This document shows positions 1-5,558 of a stretch of 6,654 nucleotides of DNA, in pieces (positions within the stretch are counted from its first letter, which is position 1; the number at the start of each line of letters is the position of its first letter). This stretch comes from Campylobacteraceae bacterium (lineage in GTDB: Bacteria > Campylobacterota > Campylobacteria > Campylobacterales > Sulfurovaceae). The notes beneath the pieces were generated by a model. It saw nothing but the letters and a program-made list of their open reading frames with translations. It made no database searches and was not told the origin of the DNA. The position numbers were made by a program, and so were the translations under genes. The DNA lies in contig JALVVQ010000141.1 of NCBI GenBank assembly GCA_027023325.1, positions 5,322 through 11,975 on the forward strand, read 5' to 3'.

Positions 1-195
1 GCATTGGCAGAAGGGCAAAAGATCGTCAGGGTGCATGCCTTTCCTTTTCGCATGACAGAAGCAAATATGCGTCGCTATAGCGGACACAAATGGTACCATT
101 TTTGGGAAAATCTCAAAGAGGGATATGACTGGTTCGGGGTACACCATATGCCGCCAAATGTACAGGTAAAACAGAGAAAATATCTCTTTGATTAA
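1..195 (+). CDS. YafK/DpaA-like L,D-transpeptidase-fold protein, C-terminal fragment
   Basis: Only the last 64 codons are inside the window; the frame is open at base 1 and ends at TAA 193-195. The fragment carries a block typical of the C-terminal side of YafK-type YkuD proteins: HAFPFRMTEANMRR, then W-x-x-FW and LKEGYDWF, followed by a PP-N-V-x-V segment near the end. YafK/DpaA in Escherichia coli has an L,D-transpeptidase fold and detaches Braun lipoprotein from peptidoglycan. Relatives in helical Campylobacterota (Csd6, Pgp2) are L,D-carboxypeptidases that trim tripeptides and affect cell shape. The catalytic Cys/His motif would lie upstream of the window and cannot be checked. The protein stops right after this block, so the NTF2-like tail of Csd6/Pgp2 is absent, which favours a YafK-type protein. 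The TTG at 4 is an internal Leu codon, not a start. Family assignment is fairly secure; the exact reaction is not. Confidence 0.72.
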   Translation, partial: ALAEGQKIVRVHAFPFRMTEANMRRYSGHKWYHFWENLKEGYDWFGVHHMPPNVQVKQRKYLFD

Positions 196-236
196 CCATC
201 TATTAACTTTTAGCCTTAGATTAATGAAAATGCGGG

Positions 237-242
237 TAGAAT
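237..242 (+). promoter_or_regulatory. Putative sigma70 -10 element for the L,D-transpeptidase gene
   Basis: TAGAAT lies in the 84-nt gap after the YafK-like gene and is preceded by GGG. It matches five of six bases of TATAAT. There is no convincing -35 hexamer, but the DNA upstream (196-230) is AT-rich, as is usual for Campylobacterota housekeeping promoters. Transcription would start near 249, giving a leader of about 30 nt that contains the ribosome binding site. It would separate the transpeptidase gene from the upstream gene, although read-through is possible because no terminator hairpin is evident in the gap. Confidence 0.4.
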
Positions 243-279
243 AGTTGTTTATTTCCGCGCAAGCAAGAAAAGGAACAAA

Positions 280-1542
280 ATGATGAGAGTGAAATGGATA
301 GGGTTGTTGGTAGCTGTACTACTTCTTGGTGGCTGTAGCGGTGTCGTACCTGGGTCCGGAAAAGCGGGATGGAGGTACTCACAAAAAAGCGACTTTCTTG
401 ATATACTTGCTGCGGACAAATATGGATCACTGTGTGAACTCAAGCCCATGTATGCACAATATCTTCAGACAAAAAATGCTTCACTACTCAACAAGCTGCT
501 TGTGCGATATACAGAAAACCTCGCTAATAGCTGTATCGATATCGGTCGATTCAAGCGTGCAATCAGGGCAAAAGAGGCTGCCAAGATCAAGACCTATTTT
601 GCAATCGAAAAACAGCATGTCTCCTCTGGTGCCATCATGTCTCAAATTTCAGCAGGGAAATCAATAGAGGAGATTCTGTCTCCTTATGTCCCCACTTCTC
701 CACAGTTTTCCAGACTGCTGGATCGTTATCATGCGATGCGATCAGGCGGTCCCACAGAGAGCTTGAGAAAGATCAAGCTAAATCTCGAGCGTACAAAAAT
801 CATGAAGCAGGCTGCCTGGAGCACCTATGTCCTGATCAATGTTCCTGAATATAAGTTTAGATTTTTTGAAGGTGGGGTAAAGACAATGGAGTTTGCTGTG
901 ATTGTGGGTAAAAAAGCATGGCAGACACCTATTTTCAGCTCCACAATGAAGTATATTGTTAAAAATCCGACTTGGAATGTGCCTGATAATATCGCTAGAG
1001 CAGAGATTATTCCTAAAGTTCTTAGAAATTCTAGTACGCTCAAGAGAAAAAATATGGTAGTGCGTAGAGATTATAATATTGACTCTACACCTGTTAATCC
1101 AAAGAGTGTCAACTGGAAAAAGTATCTAAGTGAGGAGTATAAGCATCGAGAACTTCCTTATAAATTTATCCAAAAGTCCTCCAGCAGAAATGCACTGGGT
1201 ACTGTGAAGTTTATATTTCCGAACCGCTTCTCTGTCTATATGCACGACACACAATCAAAGGGACTCTTTAATAGACAGACTAGAGCCTATAGCCACGGCT
1301 GTATCAGGCTACAGCAGCCCAAAAGACTACTGAGACATGTGATGGATAACTATACTGCTACACCGTATACGGAGCCAGTGAAAAAAGCAGGAAAGGTTAA
1401 GATGAGTTATGTGAATTTGACACAGAAAATACCTGTACATATCGCCTATTTCACGGCATATGTGGATGAAGGTGGTGCGTTGCATACCCTGAGTGATGTG
1501 TATGGTTTTGATGCCATGCAGCATATCAGAGGATTTGAATAG
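280..1542 (+). CDS. LdtD (YcbB)-type murein L,D-transpeptidase, predicted lipoprotein
   Basis: This 420-aa protein is a periplasmic L,D-transpeptidase, a class that forms 3-3 crosslinks between peptidoglycan stem peptides (or attaches other partners) using a catalytic cysteine. The N-terminus is a lipoprotein signal: MMRVKW, a hydrophobic run, and lipobox L16-G-G-C19, followed by Ser20, which in E. coli would send it to the outer membrane. Residues about 25-180 are helical with no recognised domain. The YkuD domain starts near residue 183 and includes a TWNVP segment. His322 (YMHDTQSKG) and SHGCIRL (Ser338-His339-Gly340-Cys341) form the active site. The C-terminal PVHIAYFTAYVDEGG and DVYGFD segments match the LdtD subfamily. 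It is shorter than E. coli LdtD (615 aa) and lacks an obvious peptidoglycan-binding domain. AGGA at 271-274, 5 nt before ATG 280, supports the start; ATG 283 is an alternative. The hydrolase gene follows after 3 nt, so they are probably co-transcribed. Family confidence is high; the true substrate is unproven. Confidence 0.9.
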   Translation: MMRVKWIGLLVAVLLLGGCSGVVPGSGKAGWRYSQKSDFLDILAADKYGSLCELKPMYAQYLQTKNASLLNKLLVRYTENLANSCIDIGRFKRAIRAKEAAKIKTYFAIEKQHVSSGAIMSQISAGKSIEEILSPYVPTSPQFSRLLDRYHAMRSGGPTESLRKIKLNLERTKIMKQAAWSTYVLINVPEYKFRFFEGGVKTMEFAVIVGKKAWQTPIFSSTMKYIVKNPTWNVPDNIARAEIIPKVLRNSSTLKRKNMVVRRDYNIDSTPVNPKSVNWKKYLSEEYKHRELPYKFIQKSSSRNALGTVKFIFPNRFSVYMHDTQSKGLFNRQTRAYSHGCIRLQQPKRLLRHVMDNYTATPYTEPVKKAGKVKMSYVNLTQKIPVHIAYFTAYVDEGGALHTLSDVYGFDAMQHIRGFE

Positions 1543-1545
1543 GCA

Positions 1546-2280
1546 ATGGCAAGCAAACGTTGTTCTTACAAATCACATTCGTTTGATATCAGTTATGAAC
1601 TGGTCAATCCAGCGGCAGAGGAGTCATTGCTCATTTTGCATGGCTGGGGAAGCAACAAAGAGATCATGAAACAGGCATTTGGCAAAAAAATTGCCGATTT
1701 CAAACATATCTATGTGGATATGCCGGGCTTTGGCAAAAGTACTAACGAGATGATCTTGACCACTAGAGATTATGCTGAGATTATGAAGCTTTTTTTGGCT
1801 GCACTTGGTGCGGAGCCAAAGATTGCCATGGGGCACTCTTTTGGCGGGAAAGTGGCCACGCTTTTGGCTACACCTTATCTGGTACTGCTCTCTTCAGCGG
1901 GCATCATCACAGAGAAGCCATGGTCTATCAAATTAAAGATTGCTACAGTCAAATTTCTCAAACCTTTGGGTATAAAAAAGATCCGGTCTCTTTTTGTGGC
2001 TCCTGACGCACAGGGTATGAGTCATGAGATGTATGAGACTTTCAAAAATGTGGTAGATGAGGATTTTGAAGCCTCCTTTGCCCAAAGCCGAAGCAAAGCG
2101 CTACTCTTCTGGGGAAAAGAAGATACTGCGACACCTCTGTATACTGGAGAGAGGATCGCTTCGCTGATGCCTAGGAGTCAGTTCTATCCGCTGGAGGGGG
2201 ATCACTTCTTCTTCCTGCAACATTCAGGCTTTATTGAGCAGAAGATTCTCGAGTCTATTGATCCAACAAAATCCCTGTAA
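1546..2280 (+). CDS. Alpha/beta-fold hydrolase of the murF neighbourhood
   Basis: A 244-aa cytoplasmic serine hydrolase with a complete triad: oxyanion-hole motif His32-Gly-Trp-Gly35, nucleophile elbow G96-H-S98-F-G-G, acid Asp193 in WGKEDTATP, and His220 in GDHFFF. No signal peptide or membrane segment is visible, and the length is usual for a compact member of the family. The substrate is unknown; H. pylori HP0739, annotated as a 2-hydroxy-6-oxohepta-2,4-dienoate hydrolase by similarity only, sits next to murF in the same way. That conserved pairing hints at a role linked to cell-wall precursor or envelope metabolism, which is inference. The gene begins 3 nt after the transpeptidase stop, with AGAGGA at 1528-1533 as a rather distant ribosome site (12 nt), so translational coupling is likely. 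Its TAA overlaps the ATG of the next gene by one base (TAATG). Confidence 0.88.
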   Translation: MASKRCSYKSHSFDISYELVNPAAEESLLILHGWGSNKEIMKQAFGKKIADFKHIYVDMPGFGKSTNEMILTTRDYAEIMKLFLAALGAEPKIAMGHSFGGKVATLLATPYLVLLSSAGIITEKPWSIKLKIATVKFLKPLGIKKIRSLFVAPDAQGMSHEMYETFKNVVDEDFEASFAQSRSKALLFWGKEDTATPLYTGERIASLMPRSQFYPLEGDHFFFLQHSGFIEQKILESIDPTKSL

Positions 2281-3215
2281 TGCAGTTCAAGAAAACTATG
2301 AAACTACTCATTTATATCATATTTATCTCCATATCTATTCCGTTTTTGTTAGGTTTCTTCAATGGGGTTCATCCGCTCTTTGATTCGTTTTCTCACTTTA
2401 GAATCCATCTTCTCTTGATGCTTTTACCAGTTATGTTGCTTTTGGCGTTTTTTCATAAAGCAAAAAATAGAATCGCCTATTTTCTCTTAATAGCAATGGG
2501 CACATTTTATCTCTACTTCATCACCCAACCTTTTGTAGCCCAGACACCTGATAAAGAAAAAACAAATAAACTAAAACATATACAGTTCAATCTAAACTTT
2601 AGAAATAGGCACATGGATGAGGTGTTAAAGTATTTTGAAGAAAGCTCTGCTGATGTCATTACACTAGAAGAGGTTACCGTGCCACACCAGCAAGCACTTG
2701 GTAGTATCAAAGAGACCTATCCTTATCAGGCGTATTGTGAGTTTTACCCTGTGGTTGGGGGTATTGCCATACTCTCCAAGCATCCTTTTGTGCCTGAAAA
2801 ATCTAGCTGTTTAAAAGGGAGAGGGTTACTGTGGACACAAATCCTTGTCAATCAAGAACCCATCAATATTGTCGCCATTCACACACTTTGGCCCTATCCT
2901 CATGGGCAACCTGCTCAAATACAAGAGATAAAATCCGTTTTTAAAGATTTTAAAGGCTTAACCCTCATAGCAGGAGATTTCAACGCTGCACCATGGTCAT
3001 ACTCTGTAGACCAGATAGCAGAGGCATCAAATACAAAAGTCATTGATGGTCTAAGATGGACAATTGACCTTAAAAAACAACTTCCACTTTTTCCAAATTT
3101 TAAGTTGCCTATTGACCAAGTTTTACTCTCAGATGAATTTCAAGTAGAGAAGATATTTGTAGAGAAAAGTTTAGGGTCTGACCATTTGCCTGTCGTTAGT
3201 ACCATAAGGTACTGA
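2280..3215 (+). CDS. Membrane-anchored endonuclease/exonuclease/phosphatase (EEP) family protein
   Basis: A 311-aa protein with three predicted N-terminal membrane segments (about residues 8-27, 42-58 and 63-82) followed by an EEP (DNase I/Mg-dependent phosphoesterase) domain. All core motifs are present: Asn104 in QFNLN, Glu131 in LEEV, His201 in AIHTLW, Gly232-Asp233-Phe-Asn235, Asp279 in PIDQV and Ser300-Asp301-His302. It is therefore expected to be an active metal-dependent phosphodiesterase or phosphatase. With three segments the topology is ambiguous; a cytoplasmic N-terminus would put the domain in the periplasm. Members with this layout resemble E. coli YafD; substrates (nucleic acid, phospholipid, other phosphoesters) cannot be told from sequence. 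Its ATG overlaps the upstream TAA (TAATG), indicating coupling; ATG 2298 is an alternative start. Sampled rows contain 16-19 G+C per 60 bases (2281-2340, 2581-2640, 3061-3120) against 35-36 in sampled hydrolase and murF rows, which suggests later acquisition. Confidence 0.87.
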   Translation: MQFKKTMKLLIYIIFISISIPFLLGFFNGVHPLFDSFSHFRIHLLLMLLPVMLLLAFFHKAKNRIAYFLLIAMGTFYLYFITQPFVAQTPDKEKTNKLKHIQFNLNFRNRHMDEVLKYFEESSADVITLEEVTVPHQQALGSIKETYPYQAYCEFYPVVGGIAILSKHPFVPEKSSCLKGRGLLWTQILVNQEPINIVAIHTLWPYPHGQPAQIQEIKSVFKDFKGLTLIAGDFNAAPWSYSVDQIAEASNTKVIDGLRWTIDLKKQLPLFPNFKLPIDQVLLSDEFQVEKIFVEKSLGSDHLPVVSTIRY

Positions 3216-3229
3216 GACTCGAAATTTCT

Positions 3230-3250
3230 GGGTAGGCATGAAGCTCACCC
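3230..3250 (+). terminator. Stem-loop after the EEP gene, possible terminator
   Basis: GGGTAGGC (3230-3237) can pair with GCTCACCC (3243-3250) around a 5-nt loop, with one A-C mismatch and one G-U pair. It begins 15 nt after the EEP stop and before the murF promoter, where transcript termination would be expected. There is no T-tract after it, so it is at best an atypical intrinsic terminator or an mRNA 3'-end stabiliser. Confidence 0.33.
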
Positions 3251-3272
3251 CTACATGCAAGCACCAATATAT

Positions 3273-3278
3273 TATAAT
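3273..3278 (+). promoter_or_regulatory. Putative sigma70 -10 (perfect TATAAT) for the murF-like gene
   Basis: An exact TATAAT sits in an AT-rich stretch in the 91-nt gap between the EEP gene and the Mur ligase. No -35 hexamer is recognisable, as is common in Campylobacterota. The start point would fall near 3285, giving a leader of about 22 nt that carries AAGG at 3297-3300, 6 nt before ATG 3307. This would let the Mur ligase be expressed independently of the upstream genes. Confidence 0.55.
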
Positions 3279-3306
3279 CATACAATAAAACACAGCAAGG
3301 CATTCT

Positions 3307-4716
3307 ATGATCTTTCTTACTTTGGCAGGATATCTCTTCTTTATGCTGGCAATCAGCTACTATCTCATTACCAATCTCCAATGGTACAGCTATAAAATAG
3401 AACGGGTACTGTTCCATCACACCAAGTCTTGGTGGCATATCGTGTACTTTGTTCTTCCCTTTGTGCTTTATATGGGGGTCAACTATCTTGGTGGTTATGG
3501 ATATATCGTGGCGCCATTGTATGTGATGCTTCTTTTTGTCTGGTATCGTGGTTTGGATAAGCCCTTGGTTTGGACGGGACGGGTCAAGCGTTTTGTGGGT
3601 GTTGTGCTTTTTGTGGCACTCTTTATTGCTTTGGCCTTTCAGACCTATTCGGTATTGATGCCACTTATAGTCGGCTATCTCTTTTCGACATTTTTTGAAA
3701 AAATGATGTTTAGTGGATTTAAAAAGCAGGCAGAAAAAAAGCTGAACAGCATAGAAAACCTCACTGTCATCGGTATCACTGCCAGCTATGGAAAGACCAG
3801 TATCAAAAACTATATTGCCCATCTGTTGCAAGCCAAATACCGCACCTATGCCACCCCCCGTTCTGTCAATACGCTGGGTGGTGTGATGAAGGATATCAAT
3901 GATGATCTTCCCGCAGATACCCAAGTCTATGTCGTAGAGATGGGCGCCAGAGGGGAGGGGGATATCGCAGAGATCAGTACCTTTGTCAATCCTCAGTATG
4001 TGGTCGTAGGTAAGATTGGCCCTGCGCATATCGAATACTTCAAAACGATGGAGAATATTCGCAATACCAAAATGGAGATCATGCAGACAAACAGGCTCAA
4101 AGAGGCGTGGGTACACGAGAGTGCCCAGGTCAAAGCGGGAGCAGATATTCATATCTATGGTCCTGATATAGAGGATGTGGAGGCGACACTGGAGCAGACC
4201 AGATTTACGCTGGATGGCGTGCGATACAGTGCCTCGATTTTGGGTGCTTTCAATGCAATGAATCTGGCCGCAGCAGTGAAGGTAGCCAAGGCACTGGGTT
4301 TGAACAATGAGGAGATTCAGCAGGGGCTTTCTATGCTAGCACCTGTAGATCACAGGCTTCAGCGTATCGATGCCGGAGGCAAGGTAATTCTGGATGACAG
4401 TTTCAATGGCAATATCGATGGTATGATGGCCTCCTTTGATCTGGCAGCCACCCATGTGGGGCGAAAAGTAGTGATCACACCGGGTCTAGTAGAGGTGGAC
4501 GAAGCGCTCAATATCCAAGTTGCCAAGCGTGCCAATGAGGTGTTTGATCTGGTGGTGGTGACGGGAGATCTCAATCTGGAAATATTCAAAAAATATGTAG
4601 AAGCGGATAAGCTCATGCATCTCTCTGCCAAGAGCGAGATGGAGACAATGCTGGTAGAGGAGACACGGGCTGGAGATTTGATCCTGTTTGCCAATGATGC
4701 ACCGAGCTTTGTGTGA
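3307..4716 (+). CDS. murF: MurF-like Mur ligase (UDP-MurNAc-tripeptide:D-Ala-D-Ala ligase) with membrane N-terminus
   Basis: A 469-aa ATP-dependent Mur ligase. MurF adds D-Ala-D-Ala to UDP-MurNAc-tripeptide, the last cytoplasmic step of precursor synthesis. Residues 1-130 hold about five hydrophobic segments (near 2-22, 44-62, 64-80, 97-113, 114-130) where canonical MurF has a soluble UDP-substrate domain. The central domain follows: P-loop G156-ITASYGKTS165 (Lys163, Thr164), E211-M-G in VVEMGARGEGD, GPAHIEYF with His241, and NTKMEI with Lys255, the expected carbamylated lysine. The GAFNAMNLAAA segment (313-323) and LDDSFNGN (362-368) correspond to the usual DDSYNANP region and C-terminal domain. 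The end, FANDAPSFV, differs from the KGSR-type ending of E. coli MurF. Campylobacterota proteins annotated MurF are of similar size (H. pylori HP0740). AAGG precedes ATG 3307 by 6 nt. Mur ligase identity is firm; MurF over another Mur-family activity rests on the neighbourhood and resemblance. Confidence 0.85.
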   Translation: MIFLTLAGYLFFMLAISYYLITNLQWYSYKIERVLFHHTKSWWHIVYFVLPFVLYMGVNYLGGYGYIVAPLYVMLLFVWYRGLDKPLVWTGRVKRFVGVVLFVALFIALAFQTYSVLMPLIVGYLFSTFFEKMMFSGFKKQAEKKLNSIENLTVIGITASYGKTSIKNYIAHLLQAKYRTYATPRSVNTLGGVMKDINDDLPADTQVYVVEMGARGEGDIAEISTFVNPQYVVVGKIGPAHIEYFKTMENIRNTKMEIMQTNRLKEAWVHESAQVKAGADIHIYGPDIEDVEATLEQTRFTLDGVRYSASILGAFNAMNLAAAVKVAKALGLNNEEIQQGLSMLAPVDHRLQRIDAGGKVILDDSFNGNIDGMMASFDLAATHVGRKVVITPGLVEVDEALNIQVAKRANEVFDLVVVTGDLNLEIFKKYVEADKLMHLSAKSEMETMLVEETRAGDLILFANDAPSFV

Positions 4717-4723
4717 CCCGTAG

Positions 4724-4740
4724 GTTCGATAAAATCGAAC
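4724..4740. terminator. Perfect hairpin between convergent murF and recO
   Basis: GTTCGAT (4724-4730) and ATCGAAC (4734-4740) form a perfect 7-bp stem with a 3-nt loop in the 50-nt gap between the converging murF-like and recO genes. The position suits a bidirectional terminator. Neither strand has a T-tract after the stem, so an intrinsic mechanism is doubtful; it could instead protect 3' ends or bind a protein. Confidence 0.42.
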
Positions 4741-4766
4741 ACAATGCACATAAAATCAACTTAGAG

Positions 4767-5384
4767 CTATAAGCCCTTCATTACCACAAGATAGATCTGA
4801 TCCACCTCTGCATCATCGAGATGGAGTGTTTTTCCACTATTTAAAAAACTTTCAACTTTATGCTTCTCTAGAGCAGAGGCGTAGATACATTCTGGATGTG
4901 CTGGTCTAAAAGCTGCCATGAGTGAGATGCTCTCTTGCAGTGCATTGTCACAGATATAGCAGTGCGTGAGGGGAGACTGTCTTCCTTCGTATTGCAAAAG
5001 TGCCAGATAGCTTTCGCAGATGAGCCGCTTGGGATTTTGCTTGTCCCATTTTCTGGCTGCGTTGAGAAGTAGATCAAAATAGAAACTGTCTAGCTCCTCT
5101 GTATCCCTAAGGTGTGGCTCGAAGAGCTTGATGAATTGCTGCCAGAGCATCAGCCTGTTGCGTTCTCGTAACCAAGGAAATCCCATATGTGAGAGCCCAC
5201 GCAATCTAGGCATAAACCCACTATCCTCTCCCTCTACCTCGAAGTCAATCAGATGACCCAACTGCAAGATAGAATGCCTTGCACCGAAGAAGCGATAGTA
5301 ACTCCGTACGGAATGCTCTGCGAGGACAATAGCGATAGAATCTTCATTTTTGGCACGCCTGAGTGCTACGACAAACCCTTTCAT
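4767..5384 (-). CDS. recO: DNA repair/recombination protein RecO, Campylobacterota type
   Basis: A 205-aa protein resembling the short epsilonproteobacterial RecO. RecO works with RecR to displace SSB and load RecA on gapped single-stranded DNA, and anneals complementary strands. The N-terminal part (about 1-65, beginning MKGFVVALRRAKNED and containing YYRFFGARHS) fits the OB-fold; the middle is helical. A possible metal site lies at Cys142-x2-Cys145 with His163 and Cys166 (PAHPEC), like the zinc site of some RecO proteins. The family is divergent in this phylum, so the call rests on overall pattern. I prefer ATG 5384-5382; a TTG six bases upstream (5390-5388) would give 207 aa but lies in the gap between the -10 and the ATG. 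No Shine-Dalgarno is present before either. It converges with murF and diverges from the binding-protein gene. The TAG stop is at 4769-4767. Confidence 0.78.
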   Translation of the reverse strand: MKGFVVALRRAKNEDSIAIVLAEHSVRSYYRFFGARHSILQLGHLIDFEVEGEDSGFMPRLRGLSHMGFPWLRERNRLMLWQQFIKLFEPHLRDTEELDSFYFDLLLNAARKWDKQNPKRLICESYLALLQYEGRQSPLTHCYICDNALQESISLMAAFRPAHPECIYASALEKHKVESFLNSGKTLHLDDAEVDQIYLVVMKGL

Positions 5385-5390
5385 ATTCAA

Positions 5391-5399
5391 AGTATAGCA
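5391..5399 (-). promoter_or_regulatory. Extended -10 promoter (TGCTATACT) immediately upstream of recO
   Basis: On the minus strand TGC-TATACT (5399-5391) matches the extended -10 form TGn-TATAAT with one difference. Exactly six bases (TTGAAT) separate it from the recO ATG at 5384, so a start at +1 falls on the A of the ATG, implying a leaderless transcript. There is no -35 hexamer, which an extended -10 can dispense with. Confidence 0.55.
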
Positions 5400-5413
5400 C
5401 TTTAGTAGTAAAG
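5400..5413. promoter_or_regulatory. Small palindrome in the recO promoter spacer
   Basis: CTTTA (5400-5404), GTAG, TAAAG (5409-5413) is a perfect 5-bp inverted repeat abutting the recO extended -10, within what would be the -35/-10 spacer. A repressor bound here would block recO transcription. It is short and could be chance in AT-rich DNA. Confidence 0.22.
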
Positions 5414-5453
5414 CCTAGTGTAGTCATGCAGGTGTGTCAAAATGAAATTATTT

Positions 5454-5477
5454 TGCAATCAATTCGTCACTATTGCA
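5454..5477. promoter_or_regulatory. Spaced inverted repeat TGCAAT-N12-ATTGCA upstream of the binding-protein gene
   Basis: TGCAAT (5454-5459) and ATTGCA (5472-5477) are perfect inverted copies with 18 bp between centres, close to two helical turns. The pair is centred near 5465.5, about 56 bp upstream of the predicted start point of the downstream gene, a place where an activator dimer could bind. This is inferred from layout only; no regulator is encoded in the window. Confidence 0.25.
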
Positions 5478-5509
5478 CGCTATTTATCTCTATTTATAGA
5501 AATTCATAC

Positions 5510-5515
5510 TATACT
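5510..5515 (+). promoter_or_regulatory. Putative sigma70 -10 (TATACT) for the PotD-like gene
   Basis: TATACT lies 44 nt before the ATG at 5559, with very AT-rich DNA upstream (5480-5505) and no -35 hexamer. The start point would be near 5522, giving a leader of about 37 nt that contains the strong ribosome site AAGGAAG at 5548-5554. It differs from TATAAT at one base. Confidence 0.5.
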
Positions 5516-5558
5516 TATGCCGTATCTGAATGATAACACTTTTTTAAAAGGAAGACAT

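Noticed and set aside
326..667. 113-aa frame inside the L,D-transpeptidase gene
   Set aside because: Overlapping out-of-frame reading of a gene whose lipobox and YkuD motifs establish the true frame.
3196..4152. 318-aa open frame on the minus strand opposite the start of the murF-like gene
   Set aside because: It is antisense to a clearly recognisable Mur ligase, reads as low-order Cys/His/Ile-rich sequence with no family motif, and lacks a good ribosome site. It is a shadow of the real gene.
4359..4751. 130-aa minus-strand frame opposite the murF-like C-terminus
   Set aside because: Serine/threonine/arginine-rich antisense translation of coding DNA with no domain; the plus-strand gene explains the openness.
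5385..5390. TTG start for recO six bases upstream of the ATG
   Set aside because: TTG is a rarer start, has no ribosome site, and sits between the extended -10 and the predicted start point, so it would probably not be transcribed.
5441..5460. Possible sigma54 -12 (TTGCA) upstream of the PotD-like gene
   Set aside because: There is no GG at the -24 position with the required spacing, so the sigma54 pattern is incomplete.
5442..5558. Upstream ATG adding 39 residues to the PotD-like protein
   Set aside because: The extension would put 39 residues before a well-formed signal peptide and contains the predicted promoter. The ATG at 5559 has a strong ribosome site at the right distance.
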